Shown one piece after another: positions 1 through 12,774 of a stretch of 64,000 nucleotides of DNA; position 1 is the stretch's first letter, and each line of letters opens with the position of its first letter. The stretch is from the NCBI GenBank assembly GCA_902806595.1, contig CADCXC010000037.1, positions 1,736,001 through 1,800,000 on the forward strand, written 5' to 3'. A program made the position numbers and the translations under genes. Below the pieces are notes generated by a model. It made no database searches and was not told the DNA's origin. It saw only the letters and a program-made list of their open reading frames with translations. This stretch comes from Pyrenopolyporus hunteri (lineage: Eukaryota > Ascomycota > Sordariomycetes > Xylariales > Hypoxylaceae).

Positions 1-126
1 TCTCCGCTCTTCCAACCGACTCGCACGGAATTCCTTATTTCTTATTTCACTCGTGTCTTTCTCTCTTTTTAATCCTTTTCTTTGTTTTCGCCTTTATTCC
101 TTTATTCCGACTATCCACAACCCACA

Positions 127-939
127 ATGATGCGCACACCCACAACCACCCTCCTGCGCGGCGCCCTCCGCGCCAGCAGAACCACGACCATGATTCCCCG
201 CGCCGCCGCCTCCACCCACGCCATCTCGAACCCAACTCTAGCCAACATCGAGAAGCGATGGGAGGGCATGCCTCAGACCGAGCAGGCCGAGCTGTGGATG
301 GCTCTGCGAGACCGCATGAAGGAGAACTGGAGTGAACTCACGGTTCAAGAAAAGAAGGCCGGTACGTAATGTTTACGGTGTTTCGACCAGGCACAATTGA
401 GCCCCGGCGGATTATGCTTCGAGAGCGTGGGCGCCTTAATTCGCACGTAAACTCTTGCGATTGGCAACAACTCCAGCAGATGATATCCCAGAGCGTAGAG
501 TGGATCCTCGCTACTTAGCCCAACCATTCACGAATCATGTATTTGAGGACATCGCGAACTGATACCCCTCAATAGCCTACTGGATCGCCTTCGGCCCTCA
601 CGGCCCTCGTGCTACTGGCCCTCCCGATGAGGGCCGCAAGGTCGCTCTTTACACCGGTCTGGGCATTTTCGCTAGTTTCGTTATATTCGCCACGGTGCGG
701 ATGTTCGCCGGCCCTCCGCCCAGCACCATGACCCGGGAATGGCAGGAGGCCTCGAACGAGTACCTCAAGGTGAGAAGGGCCTTCGTCTACAATCCTTTTT
801 TTCTCTTCTTCTCTTTTTTTAGGTCTCGAAACACCACTGAGCTAACATATCGTAGAAACAACGTGCGGAGCCTCTTACCGGTATCTCGTCCGAAGGCTAC
901 ACCGGCAAGGGCATGATCCAGTCGCCGCCTAAGCACTAG
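127..939 (+). CDS. COX5: Cytochrome c oxidase subunit (yeast Cox5 / mammalian COX4 family), mitochondrial
   Basis: Nuclear-encoded subunit of respiratory complex IV in the inner mitochondrial membrane. The coding parts are 127-361, 576-769 and 856-939, joined by two GT-AG introns (362-575 and 770-855); the joined frame is open and gives 170 residues. The start is an ATG ATG pair after a pyrimidine-rich leader. The N-terminus is rich in Arg, Ala and Thr with almost no acids, as in a mitochondrial presequence (about residues 1-35). Family blocks follow: the ANIEKRW stretch, then after intron 1 AYWIAFGPHGPR, one membrane span (LYTGLGIFASFVIFATV) and the intermembrane-space tail GPPPSTMTREWQEASNEYLKKQ. 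Length and order match fungal Cox5. The gene converges on the ClpX gene, another mitochondrial protein, about 1 kb away. Confidence 0.95.
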
Positions 940-1988
940 TTCACCTAGACCTAGCCCTCGTAATACCAAACCTACTCTTTATATCCAGTTTTGTTTCCCC
1001 TTTTGTCCTTATAGAACCGCAATTCAAGGCATCAACTTCCATGTGCAAAACGAAAAGAAAAGCAACTAGAGTGGAACGGAGTAGTGGGCGAGGGTGCATT
1101 GGCTATCCGAAGCAGTCCGGCAAAACCGAGACTCTGGCAAGGCTTGAGCCCGGACAGCGCCATATCAGAGATATCAACCACAGTTCCAGCCGGGGGATGC
1201 GGTCTCCGCGCACAGAAAAGGCAAGGCTGGTCGGCCAGATCGCGCCTAGAGTTGTAAATATGTACAAGGGGGAAATAAACCTTCTGCCGTTCTAAAAAGT
1301 CCTTGACGCCGTATTAAGTGCTTAAGTTTACGTTGTATACGGAGTCATCGCACTTTCAGATCCCCGTTGCCCTTTGGGTACAGTCACAATCGAAAATAGC
1401 CAAATGGTCCCGTTGATGTCCTGTGTATAGGTACTCATTAAGCGACCCCCGTCGTAATGGGCCTATGCACACCCGTAGCACGGTAGTATACTAGGTAGGT
1501 AGGTATGTATACTCTATAAACGCACGTTATATGAGGTGATCCAGGTTCTTATACTAAGATGGACGTATGAAAGTATCATAAATATACCATGCCACAACTC
1601 TATAAGATTTTATCGGATCAAAACATCTCGCTCTAGAAAACGTCATTCTCGCATCTAGATCAACCTAATTCCTAAATATCGGCGTTCATCTAAATGCATA
1701 CTCGAGGTCAATATTTAGTATAACAAGCAACACTCAGTAGATGTACATACCTATATATTGCTCATACCATTTCAGATAGCTCAACTCCATAGCCCTCGAA
1801 AATCTCACGATTCCAAACCAACCGCTATGAAAGCGCCGTGCCGAACGTACCGAGTTCAAAAATGGGCCCTTTCCCCTATCAACATCGTGCCACATTTCCC
1901 AGATAAAACTCCGTATTTATAACCTATAGGTTGTTGTTTTTTCCCTTAATCATGGCTTATAGATGAACAAATCCCAGACCCATGCCCT
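940..1988. other. Intergenic spacer, COX5 and ClpX 3' ends
   Basis: Convergent spacer of about 1.05 kb. No ORF with family resemblance. It becomes AT-rich after about 1300 and contains one TAGG tandem tract at 1491-1507. It probably holds both 3' untranslated regions. The 84-residue ORF at 1041-1295 has no recognisable domain and directly follows COX5, so I take it as UTR. Confidence 0.6.
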
Positions 1989-3833
1989 TCAAGCACCGCT
2001 CTGGCCAGCTTCGCGGTAATGGCCGAGAGAACTCACGATCTCTCTCCCGTGAGCTTCCTGTCCCGGTACACCAGCCAGGCCATCTTCCTCACGGATCAGC
2101 CTCTCGACCTCGAGCCTGCCGTCTTTCCCCCAGTAGCCAACCTTCTCTTGGCCACGCACCGCCTTTTCGGTAACCAACACGTAATGCGTTGGTGCGTCGA
2201 ACATAGCCTCAGCTAGCACGCGCTCCATCTCCATCTTGAGACCCCGAGCACCTGTCTGCGCTTTCTCGGCGCGTTCAGCGATGGCTTGTAAGGCTTTTTG
2301 GGTGAAGAAGAGGTTTGAAGGATATGTCTCAAATAGCGCCGTGTACTGTGCAACCAATGAATTGCGCGGCTCTGTGAGAATCCTTAATAAATCCGACCGT
2401 GACAGTGGTGATAATGCCACGATGTTATGCACACGCCCGATAAGCTCGGGGATGAACCCAAAGCGCTGTAGGTCCTCGGGCGTTGCGAGATCTAACGCAG
2501 TGAGGCCGGCTGTATTCTCAGCATTCGGAGGCCGATGAGGGAGGTGACTGAACAATGCTGGTGGGAGGTCCGTACTGTTCCCGGAGGTAGGTCGACTTCG
2601 GAGCTCAGAGCCAAACCCCATAGTGGATTTGGACACACGGTTTAGAATTGCTTTGTCGAGGCCAACGAATGCACCGCACATGACAAACAATATGTTGCTT
2701 GTGTCGATAGTATACTGATCTACTTTCCCGGATGGAGGCGGCGTTGGTTGCGGTCCCGAGGTAGAGCTCGACGACCCCGGCCCGGCATAATTGGTGGTGA
2801 TCGGGCTTGCCGAGCGAGACGAAGACGAGGAACGAGTGTCTTTAACGTTGACGGTAACCTTAGTCCCCTCAACCAGTTTCAGCAATGCCTGCTGTACACC
2901 CTCACCACCCACGTCTCTCCCGTTCATTGTCTCGCGTTTGGCGATCTTGTCAAATTCATCGAGAACAACTATTCCGTGTTCCGTGGCCTCCACGTCGTAG
3001 TTGGACTCTATTAACAAACGTTCGATGCAAGTCTCGACGTCTTGGCCTATGTAGCCTGCTTGGGTAAAGGAGTTACAATCGCATATAGTAAAAGGTACGT
3101 TTATCTTCTTGCTTAGTGTCCTACGAAGACTTAGTCAAGGGAAACAACTATGTCGGCAGTAAATAGGCACCTACTCAAGTATATATGTTTTGCCGACGCC
3201 GGTTGGGCCTATTAATAGCAAATTACTCTTGTCGATCTTGACTGGTGGTGTTCGACCGGGGTCGTCGGGTATATAGAAGTCAACTTTCCGTTCGGCACGC
3301 TGCCATGCCTGATGCATATGCTGTATAGAATCATTGTGGCCCGGAAATTCATCTTCGGAAACATCATCAGCGCGACGCCATCGCGATATTGGTCTCGAGT
3401 GATGCCAACCTTCAACAGGATGAGGCTCTCTCTCCCTCACGTTGCGGTCGCGAGCAATAGCTTGTCGCATGAGTTTTTCCTCCCGCAGCCTCTGTTGCTC
3501 CTCCTGATGTTGCCTCCGCCTTATGTTCTGGTAATGGTTAAATATGACGGCGGATATCGTCTTCTTTGCTCGATCCTGTCCGACTACGTATTCGTCGACC
3601 TGCTTCTTGAGATCCCGAGGGTAGAATTGCGGCACTCCAAACGTATTCTTAGAGAACATGGGGCCTCGCCCTTCTTCGTTCGGATCATAGCTGCTCGTGA
3701 AACCCGAGTCAAAGGCGGAGATGCGTCTCGAGGCAATGCGAAGAGCGGTGGCGGTGGATAGGCATCGGTAAGGGGCTCTCGAGGCGGCGGCAGGAAGTGA
3801 TAGTACTCTACGTCTTGCGAGGACCAGCCTCAT
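1989..3833 (-). CDS. CLPX: Mitochondrial ClpX-type AAA+ unfoldase
   Basis: ATP-dependent protein unfoldase of the mitochondrial matrix, the regulatory partner of ClpP where ClpP is present. Coding parts (minus strand) are 3176-3833 and 1989-3120 with a 55-nt intron (3121-3175) right after the Walker A region; the splice restores the GKTYILETLSKK reading. Product 596 residues. The first 40-50 residues are basic and hydroxylated, as in a matrix-targeting signal. Visible motifs are Walker A (GPTGVGKT), the pore loop AGYIGQDVET, Walker B (VVLDEFDKIA), the GGEGVQQALLKLVEG helix and a C-terminal small domain ending with ARGLKMEMERVLAEAMFD. The bacterial Cys4 zinc-binding N-domain is not seen. A Ser/Pro-rich linker sits after TVNVKD. 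An MGFG stretch lies where ClpX carries its ClpP-docking IGF loop. Confidence 0.93.
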
Positions 3834-5282
3834 ATTGGCGCTATCAAGAGGCGGTCCTCCAGCTGACGGAAACTACCTATTTCAAAGAATATGACACGGA
3901 GGTCGGCATGGATGCGTAAGACAACTTTGAAGCGAGTGCCTCGGCGATTATGGGGGATGGGACAGGACAGGGTACCAAGGTACACAATGATCTGGACGAG
4001 CAAGGCTAAAACAAAAGAGCCTCTCACACCTTGCCGTGGCGTCTCGGTACGAGCCGTGCTTAGGAATAATTAAATTCGATTTCGAAGGTTTATTGTCTAG
4101 GTAGATACTGGGTAGGTCGAGTATGTTCAAGTCAACTGAACTGAACCTATTGTAGGAGAGGTCGGTACTCCTGTATCGGATGTTAGATTGCGCGGGTTGC
4201 ACAGGCGCCGATCCAACTAAGAAGCTTAAAAGGACGCGATTAGGTAATGCGGGGCTCCCTTCAGGCGGGGAGGGAACGCTCTAATAACTAGGTACCTACC
4301 TAGGCCCGCTATACCTTATCTGAGTGGACGGTCTAAGTTCGCGTCAAAGCTGGTTGACTTCAGGTATACATATGTGAGTAATGCCCCCCCGCAGGCATAG
4401 TTTCCAACTTTCAAGAAGTATGGGTGGTACCTACCTATATTATATAATAGGTACAAACATGCCTCCCTCGGTCACCCTACCATATTCCACGTTCCATCGC
4501 TTTAGACGTCGAGGTCGAAAAGACCGATAACCAAAATTTGATAGACCACCTACCTAACTCGGTAGTTGAGAAGAGGCAGACTTTTGCAATCTATTTGTGT
4601 GCCTAAAATAAGGCACCATTCTTTAATATCACTGGAAACCCAATATACATCCCAATATACATCCCAGGTAGGTACGTACCTATTGTACCTAGCCTAACAG
4701 AAGCGGAGAGCTGGACGTTCTAGACGATAACTGACGGGTCCCGTTGCAGAGACCTGATCCACAGCTGTAGCTGCTACAGGTTATAGGTCTAGGTATGTGC
4801 TGCAGTGTAAGTTGCCCCTCGACGTCATTTAACATAATTTTTTTCTTGGGCTGGAACTTCCGTCCCCTCATCCGGAGAAGCACCCTCTATCATACCTGCT
4901 TCAGGTAGCAATCGCATATGAGAAGGTACGAATGGAATAGGCATGTTTTAAAGTACATAAGCGCAGTTCACTCCTTAAATTGAGTTCAAGTCCATGCCAG
5001 AGAATATTTAATAGAGAAACAATCCAGAGAAACAGGGCGCGACGACCGAGACCGAATTTGCTCTTATCAAGTATACCTACCTAGCTTTCTTTCATATACC
5101 ACCTACTAACCTATCTATACCTAATCGTACCTAAGGTAGCTTGGTTTAGCGGGGAGCTTGAGACCAGCCTAACCTTGATAATTTCGGGCCTCCTTCTTGT
5201 TCTCTACAACAGCCAGCATCTCTGTCACCATCCCTTTCCCCTCTACTTTTTGAACGGGCGATAGATAGACAAATCAGCCAAC
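3834..5282. other. Divergent intergenic region between ClpX and branching enzyme
   Basis: About 1.45 kb between two start codons, so it must carry both promoters. Several CCTACCTA/TAGGTAGG tracts are present (around 4290-4305, 4430-4440, 4665-4690, 5075-5090). A perfect 12-bp tandem duplication with unit CCCAATATACAT lies at 4639-4666. No coding sequence is supported. Confidence 0.6.
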
Positions 5283-7815
5283 ATGACTGCCGTGGCCGAT
5301 AACTCTACGAATACCCTTGGCTCTGGCGCTGCCCCAGGCATCCCCAACGACGGCACTGGTGCGACATCTTTCCGATCCCGCAGTGACACTTATATGGGAC
5401 CGACAGTTAACAGTATAATTTGTAGGCGTCATTCAGCTAGACCCATGGCTGTCGCCGTTTCAGGGGGCGTTAAAGCGACGATACGCGAAAGCCCAAGATT
5501 GGATTAAGCGGATTAACGACGCTGAGGGCGGGCTTGAAAAGTTCTCAAAGGTTTGTTTCAACTATTACTATGGCGGGCAGCCTTAGAGGACCTCGACTAA
5601 CGGAGACGGTTACCCAAATCCAGGGTACCGAGATTTTCGGACTCAACGTTGACAAGAACAATAACGTCATATATCGAGAATGGGCCCCCAATGCCATCGA
5701 AGCTTTCTTGATCGGAGATTTCAGTAAGCGCCAATCGCCCTTGACCGTACCGCAAAAGTAGGCACTAACTTGAAGGGATCAGACGGGTGGAATAGGGGTT
5801 CTCACCCCATGAAGAAGAACGGATTTGGAGTGTGGGAAATCGTTGTTCCCGCAAAAGACGGACAACCGGCCATCCCACACAATTCCAAGATCAAGGTATG
5901 TAGATTTACTCGGGTTAGCAAGCCCTACACTTACTAAAGGCAGACGATAGATCTCTATGACGACGCCGTCCCACGAACGGATCGATCGTCTCCCGGCTTG
6001 GATTAAATATGTCACCCAGGACCTATCCGTCTCTCCAGCCTACGATGCCCGCTTCTGGAACCCGCCTGAGTCTGAAAAGTACAAATTCAAGAACCAAAGG
6101 CCAAAGAAGCCGCTAAGCGCTCGTGTCTACGAAGCGCACGTGGGCATTTCCTCGCCAGAGTTGCGAGTCACGACCTTCAAGGAATTTACCAAGAGCATGT
6201 TACCGAGAATAAAGAACCTAGGATATAACGTTATCCAACTCATGGCCATTATGGAGCACGCCTATTATGCTAGCTTCGGTTACCAGGTGAACAATTTCTT
6301 CGCCGCAAGTAGTCGGTATGGCACTCCTGAGGACCTGAAGGAGCTGATCGATACCGCCCACGGCTTAGGGTTGGTCGTTCTTCTTGATGTCGTCCACAGC
6401 CATGCTTCGAAGAACGTGCTCGATGGCTTGAATGAGTTTGACGGCTCTGATCATCTCTACTTCCATGGAGGCGGAAAAGGCAGACACGACCTGTGGGATT
6501 CGAGGCTCTTCAATTATGGAAGTCACGAAGTCATGAGATTCTTGCTCAGTAACCTGAGATTCTGGATGGACGAATACCAGTTTGATGGTTTCCGTTTCGA
6601 TGGAGTAACTAGCATGCTCTATGTTCACCATGGCATTGGAACGTACGATTGTGTCAAGATATACCCCCCGTTTACACCCCGATGCTAACAAATATTTCTT
6701 AGGGGGTTTTCTGGCGGATATCACGAATATTTCGGTGCGGAGGTTGACGAGGAAGCCGTGGTCTATCTTATGATCGCGAACGAGATGCTTCATCAGCTCT
6801 ATCCTGAAACCATCACCATCGCGGAAGATGTCTCCGGTATGCCGGCTCTTTGCCTACCATTGTCGCTTGGCGGGGTTGGGTTTGATTACCGCCTGGCGAT
6901 GGCTATTCCGGATATGTGGATCAAAATCCTCAAGGAAAAAAAGGATGAAGATTGGGATATGTCTAATATCTGCTGGACTCTCACAAACAGACGACACGGC
7001 GAAAAGACGATCGCTTACTGCGAGAGTCATGATCAAGCGTGAGTGCTTTTCCGACACTAAACGATGACGGATCAGCTGACCTCTACTATCTCCAGTCTCG
7101 TGGGCGACAAGACTCTGCTTATGCACCTATGCGACGCAGAGCTATATACTAACATGTCGGTGCTCACGCCTCTGACCCCGGTTATCTCCCGGGGCATGGC
7201 GTTGCATAAGATGATCCGACTTCTCACGCACGGCCTAGGCGGCGAGGGCTACCTCAACTTTGAAGGTAACGAATTTGGGCATCCGGAGTGGCTCGACTTC
7301 CCGCGTGAAGGTAACCAGAATTCGTTCTGGTACGCACGACGTCAGCTTAACTTGACTGAGGACCCCCTCCTTCGTTACAAGGACCTCAACGAGTTCGACC
7401 GCCAGATGAATCTGACGGAGGATCACTATGGCTGGCTGCACGCGCCGCAGGCCTATATCAGCCTCAAGAACGAGAACGACAAGGTGATTGTATTTGAGCG
7501 TGCTGGTTGCGTCTTTATCTTCAACTTCCACCCCACGCAAAGCTTTGCCGACTATAGGATCGGTGTAGATGTTGCGGGCACCTATAAGATCGTGCTCGAC
7601 ACGGACGCGAAGGAGTTTGGCGGTTTCGAACGGAACGACCACAAGGCGCGGTTCTTCACAACCCCGATGGAATGGAACGGCCGCAAGAACTGGACTCATA
7701 TTTATATCCCAAGCCGCACTGCTCTGGTAAGTCCTAGAGTCGGATGACGAGTATCAATTAGAACGTCATGGAAGCTAACATTGTATGACAGATTCTCGCT
7801 CTTGAAAATTCCTGA
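5283..7815 (+). CDS. GLC3: 1,4-alpha-glucan (glycogen) branching enzyme, GH13
   Basis: Cytosolic enzyme that cuts alpha-1,4 chains and re-attaches them as alpha-1,6 branches during glycogen synthesis. Eight coding parts: 5283-5358, 5426-5550, 5624-5723, 5783-5895, 5951-6642, 6703-7038, 7096-7726 and 7792-7815. All seven introns are GT-AG and the joined frame is open for 698 residues, close to yeast Glc3. Exon 5 must start at 5951, because a nearer AG at 5943 would bring a stop into frame. An N-terminal CBM48-like part (YREWAPNA, then IGDFNGWNRGSH across an intron) precedes the GH13 barrel. Barrel regions are DVVHSH (about 284-289), GFRFDGV with nucleophile Asp355, AEDVSG with acid/base Glu410, and ESHDQ with His478-Asp479. 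The FEGNEFGHPEW block and a C-terminal beta domain follow. It converges on ORC5 with 260 bp between stop codons. Confidence 0.96.
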
Positions 7816-8075
7816 ATAGGAACTCAATATGTATGCGGAGGGGATTTAACTCGGTGCTAGACATGATGTGAGGAATGCTAAGCGATATAGTAGGTTTTTA
7901 GCGAAGCATGGTGGTGCTTATTTTATATTCACGATCTAGCTATGCCATAGCCATATAGATAAGATAACTATTATTTTGGATATAGCTGAATTAGTGCTTG
8001 TAATCCATGGGTATCGTATTACGCGCAATACGCCAACATATTCAAGCCTTTTTACTCCTTCTATCTCTTTCCCTT

Positions 8076-9616
8076 CTATTCAACAAGCCACTCCTCAACC
8101 TCCACCCCCATACTACGCCCCACGCCCCGAACAACCTCCCACCCGACACCGACCCTCCACTTACCACCACGGTCCATCGCGTCCCCGGCAGCACCTGCGC
8201 CTCCGACGCGGACTAACAGCCGCAAGCTAGCCAGCGTGGCGATCGCCATGCCAACATCACCATCAACGGTAGCGTGATCCTCCGCCACACCGTCCCCGCC
8301 AACCCACTCCCGCCGCGTCGCAGCGTATATGGCTACCATCCGCTCCAGCACGAAGGCGCTAGGGCCCAGCAGCTTGCGCGCGATCTTTCGGTGCTTCGCC
8401 CTCTTCGCGATGTGCTGCGCGGGCCCGCCGCCCCCGCGGCGCCGCCGCCCAGAGTGCCAAGTGCTGAAGATAGTCTGGTCGTGCCGCGGCGCGTTGTGCG
8501 AGGCTAGGTACGCGGCGATGAGGAGCAGCCGCGCTGTGGGTGGGAGGAGGGCTGCTAGGTCCTTACCGCTATTACTGCCGCCGCCGTTGGTTTTTGTAGA
8601 AGTGATAGACGCGCCGTTGGTGGAGGCGGAGGCGGAGGAAGCGAGGGTGATCCCCGGCTCGAGCACGCCTTCGTCTTGGAAGTAGGCCCGCGCAGCGACG
8701 AGAAGCTTCGTGAATTCCCGGGCGCGGTGCGTACCGGCGGATACCGGGGCCGTGAACCGCGGCCAGAGGGTGGCACAGGCGCGTGCTAGACCCGGAAGCG
8801 TGCGGGACGCGGGTTTGGCTAGCGCGTCGTGGACTGCGGCCGCGAAGCGCGTCCATAGGTCGGTCGTCTCTTGGGCGGTTGTGTTCGGGAGCGGTGGAGG
8901 GGCGTAGGGCGCGCGCGAGAGGATCGTGATGTACTCGGATTTAGTGTATGGAGGGAAATACAGCTGTGGAGTTGAGGAGACGCGGAGAAGGGCGGGCGAA
9001 GGGGCGGTTAGGATAAAGATAGTTGTTAGATTTGGGATCTGGTTACGAGTATACGTTAGCTTAGGTAGGGTCTACATATGGAGCAGTAACATATAATAGC
9101 AAGGCGACGTACTATTTCGGATAGCCTGGCGAGGGCAGGTAGGAGTGTTGGAGGCGCCTCTCGCTGGCGGTCAATGCCGTCAAACACCAGCACAAACCTC
9201 GAGTCGATGTCGGGACTCTGGTTGTATTTCAGCATCTTGGTGAGCTCAACTGTTAACGCAGCGAGCGTCTCGCAACGCCCAACCGTCCCTCTTCCCTCCC
9301 ATTGCAGGGCATCGGCTACCAACCCAACGGTTCTTTCATACAGGTGCCGTGCTGTCACGCACTCGGCCGATTTGACGATGGCGTAGTTGAGGAGAGGACC
9401 ATTACCGCTAGAAGGAGATGAAGATAACGATTCGAGTAGACGCGCGGTAACAGCACTTTTGCCCGTGGACTCCGTACCGTGGACAATCAGGTTACGGCAT
9501 GGCGCTGCTCTGGGGTAGAGGAGTGTCGCTAGAGCTCGGATCTGGGCGTCGCGACACGGGAAGCTCTCGATAAGGGCGGCAAGGAGGTCGTCTGGGAGCT
9601 GGAAGATGCTTGCCAT
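8076..9616 (-). CDS. ORC5: Origin recognition complex subunit 5
   Basis: Subunit of the six-protein complex that marks replication origins and loads MCM helicase in the nucleus. Coding parts (minus) are 9113-9616 and 8076-9038 with a 74-nt phase-0 intron (9039-9112); the product is 488 residues. Exon 1 carries an AAA+ core: Walker A GTESTGKS (about 47-54) and the Orc5-type Walker B FVLVFDGID (141-149). After the intron come IPNLTTIFILTAPS and PQLYFPPYTKSEYI, then a low-complexity Ser/Gly/Thr linker, and a C-terminal winged-helix-like end (LASLRLLVRVG ... GKWRVGVGWEVVRGVGRSM) diagnostic for Orc5. The second half is very GC-rich, which creates long antisense ORFs that are not genes. Confidence 0.93.
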
Positions 9617-10552
9617 TACTATTCGGCTTGTCTGGGGCGCGGATATGCGAGCCTGTCTCCCTCCCTATACGACGGAGCGAAGCAATGCCCACTTCTATCG
9701 ACTTTGAACTATGCAGGTAGCAGTTTGAATTTGAATAGCTGTAGCTGCGAGAGCTGATGGATGGTGACAGAGGAAAATTACATGTACCCAGGTATCTCCG
9801 CATGCAGGTCCAGGTCTTGCTTAGGTACCTAGGTATCTAGGTACCAGGCAGCTAGAGCAAGAGCATCCCTACCAGGATTAGGTAATCAGTACTACCTAAA
9901 ATCCGATGAGCATTTTCCGATTTCTAGGTCTCTTCAAAGTTCTCATACAGTGCAATCGATTTCACTAATATCATCCCCGTATTAACCAACGCCCAATATA
10001 GATCAGGATATATTAATATACATACCTACCTAGGTAGGTAGGTATATATATATGATATTTTTTCTCTTCACCCCTACACGCCTTTATTCTTACAGCTGAA
10101 GAAAAACCTCTGAGCTTTGTCGTGATAGACTACAAATCCGTCCATCTACGGTGCCTAAGATGCAATGCTCTCAGCTCAGGCGGCCTCAATGCTTCTTCTA
10201 CCACTGGGCCTCATAGTGGGACACAGCATACGCAATCCTACTCGATTAAGCTACCCGTCACTGCCACCTTAACCATGCCTACCTAGTACTTAACCTGATA
10301 GGCAGCGTCAACTTATCAAACAGGGGCTATTAGTCGATAGATAATTAGGCGAGCTTACGCCGTCATCTCGCGGTCTCTCCATCTTTATATTTACTTTCTC
10401 GAACGCTTTCCTACATACCGAATATTTTGCAATAATAAGATTTCGGTTACGCTTAGAAACAAACAGAGGATTCAATGCAAGGCGATGATGAAGCTATAAG
10501 TTTAAGCTACCTACCTGGTACCTTAGGACGACGCGACATTTTTTAAGACAAG
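9617..10552. other. Divergent intergenic region, ORC5 and Zn2Cys6 regulator
   Basis: Spacer of 936 bp between two start codons. It holds TAGG/CCTA clusters at about 9820-9845 and a strong palindromic one at 10021-10046 (CCTACCTAGGTAGGTAGGTA core) followed by a short TA run. No ORF of note. Confidence 0.6.
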
Positions 10553-12393
10553 ATGGACGGGGTAGACATCGGTACTCCGGACATTGATGCTAGTCTCGAT
10601 GTCGGACCCGATGTAAACTTCACCGTCGATGAGAGTTATCTCACACATCTTGAGCCTACGTCGGAGCTCGATTTGTTCGACGGTGGTCTTTCCGGGGGGG
10701 ATTCAGAACCTAATAGGCCCTATCATACAAAACGGCCTCACAGGAAATCACGGGCGGGTTGTCGACAATGCAAAAAGCGTAAAGTGAAGGTAATAGGGCA
10801 TCGCAACAACAATAGAGATCTCGAAATACTAACGTTGAATCAAGTGCGACGAATCGAGGCCGACATGTAAAGCATGTAGACTTCGAAAGGAGACCTGTGT
10901 ATATCCCTCTAAACCAGTCTCCACGGTTCTGGTTACTAGATCCAGGCCCAACTCCCCATCCTCAACGTCTTATTCTTCATCCTCCCCCCAGCCATCTTAT
11001 GAACTCAGTACCAGAAGCGTCGTCATTTCAGAGCCATCGTTCCAGCCACCTGGGATGAATGACGCCTTAGATATGAAACTGCTATGGTTCTACACTACCC
11101 ACGCCTATTTATTCTTTTCGGTCCAGAGCGGCCGTTCTAGAGAAGTCGATCATGTCCTGCAGGTAAAAGTCGTCCAGCACGCCTTTGAGGTCCCCTTCCT
11201 CATGAACTGCCTTATGGCAGTATCGTCACTACATCTCCAAGCGTTGAACAAACCTATTCCAGCTCACCGCATAGCAGCTTATTGCTGCAGAGCTTTCGAG
11301 GGTTATCGAAACGCTATCGAGAACCCACACCCGCCTGACTTTCCCGCCCTGTTAGCAACGTCGCTGCTGATGACTGCTGTGAGCAGTCAGATGTTCCGAG
11401 AGGCGGATGACAAGCAATTGTGTATTGTCGACTGGATACAAGTCTGGCGGGGAATCGGTCTCATTTTCGATATTGTCACACCGCGTGTGCTCAAAGAATC
11501 AGGCATGGCAATGCTATTCTACCGCCCCCCGGTAAACTTAGGGAGGGCAACGTCGTATATCCCAAATAACCTACTATTTATGATCTCGTCCATCAATCCT
11601 AGTGATCCAGATGCCGAGCACCAGCAGACGTATTACGATATGCTCAAATATCTTGGCTCGCTTTATCAAGAAATTGTAGAGCACGGGTTTAACCCTATAC
11701 TCAGTCTTCGCATCGTCACTTTCTTCAGTACGTATTCGAGACTTCCTCATGACCCCTTTCAATTCAAAAGTATATACCTACCCATATAAGCAACAAGCTA
11801 TGCTAGCCTCCCGTTGAAGCCTCGGAACCAAAACCCATCAGTCTAGGGCTAAATCGTTAACGAATTACTATGTGAGCTTGCTAACTTAGAGCTTAATAGC
11901 ATACATCCCAAAGGAATTCATTCCCCTCGCAAAGGAATATCGCCCCCGGGCCTTAGTCATACTGGCTTACTACCTATGCTTTGTCAAACTACTTCGAGGC
12001 ATGTGGTGGATAGATGGTATCGGAAACAGAGAACTCGGACAAATCCGCCATATCTTAGGTGATGAATGGGCTCATCTTTTACGCGTGCCTCAGATGGTTC
12101 TTGATACTGAAGACAGAATCAAAATCTCACGGCTAATCATTAATAACCGAAACTGGACACCTGCTGAGTTGGACGAATATGAATGGAAACAATATGCTCG
12201 AATAAAGACTGACCTAAAACTAATCGATAACCAGGGTTCCGAATACAGTATTCAAGAAGGCGAATGGAAGCGGGTGCCGCCTGCTCCGGCGGAAACTCAC
12301 TCGGACTCTGACCCGGCAGACTATTTAAATCTTTATCCTGGTCTCGTCGGTTCAGTTTCAGATTTCGCATCCAATTCATTGGAGTTGATTTGA
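10553..12393 (+). CDS. Zn2Cys6 transcription factor, Upc2/Ecm22-like
   Basis: Nuclear DNA-binding regulator. Coding parts are 10553-10789, 10845-11727 and 11900-12393; the product is 537 residues. Intron 1 (55 nt, with an ACTAAC branch site) splits the zinc cluster exactly; joined it reads CRQCKKRKVKCDESRPTCKAC and on to a sixth Cys, giving C-x2-C-x6-C-x6-C-x2-C-x6-C. An acidic N-terminal stretch precedes a basic KRPHRKSRAG lead-in. A Ser/Pro/Thr linker follows, then an effector region with MNDALDMKLLWFYTTHAY and, in exon 3, IPLAKEYRPRALVILAYYLCFVKLLRGMWWIDG. That arrangement is common in fungal regulators annotated as sterol uptake control (Upc2-like). The target pathway cannot be read from sequence, so the sterol link is inference. 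Confidence 0.87.
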
Positions 12394-12774
12394 ATGGGTT
12401 TCACCTCCAGCGAAAATACGCCCCTGGAATTGCGATCTCGATGAGACTTCTGGAGCTCAGAGTAAGAATAGAACTAAGGTAACACAGCGAACGGCCAATA
12501 AGGCCGCCTACGCTAGGAATACGTCTAAGCCGACAAAGGAGCCGCTACCCAACCCAGAGCAGTAGGGATACGGTACATATGACGTTAGAAGCGGCATATA
12601 ATGTCTTTTATGGCGGACTTATCATATATGTCTCCTTCGAATATTGAGCAATAAGCTCTACGTGTATGTACAACCAGAGCAGTACTAAGTTTTGACATAT
12701 GTACATGCTGATGTCAACAGTTACAGCGCCTCTCCGAGACACCAAACCGCCGCATCATCGAAATCCTCATCAGA
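12394..12774. other. Convergent spacer
   Basis: 381 bp between the stop codons of the Zn2Cys6 regulator and the secreted esterase. Nothing beyond likely 3' untranslated sequence is seen. Confidence 0.6.
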
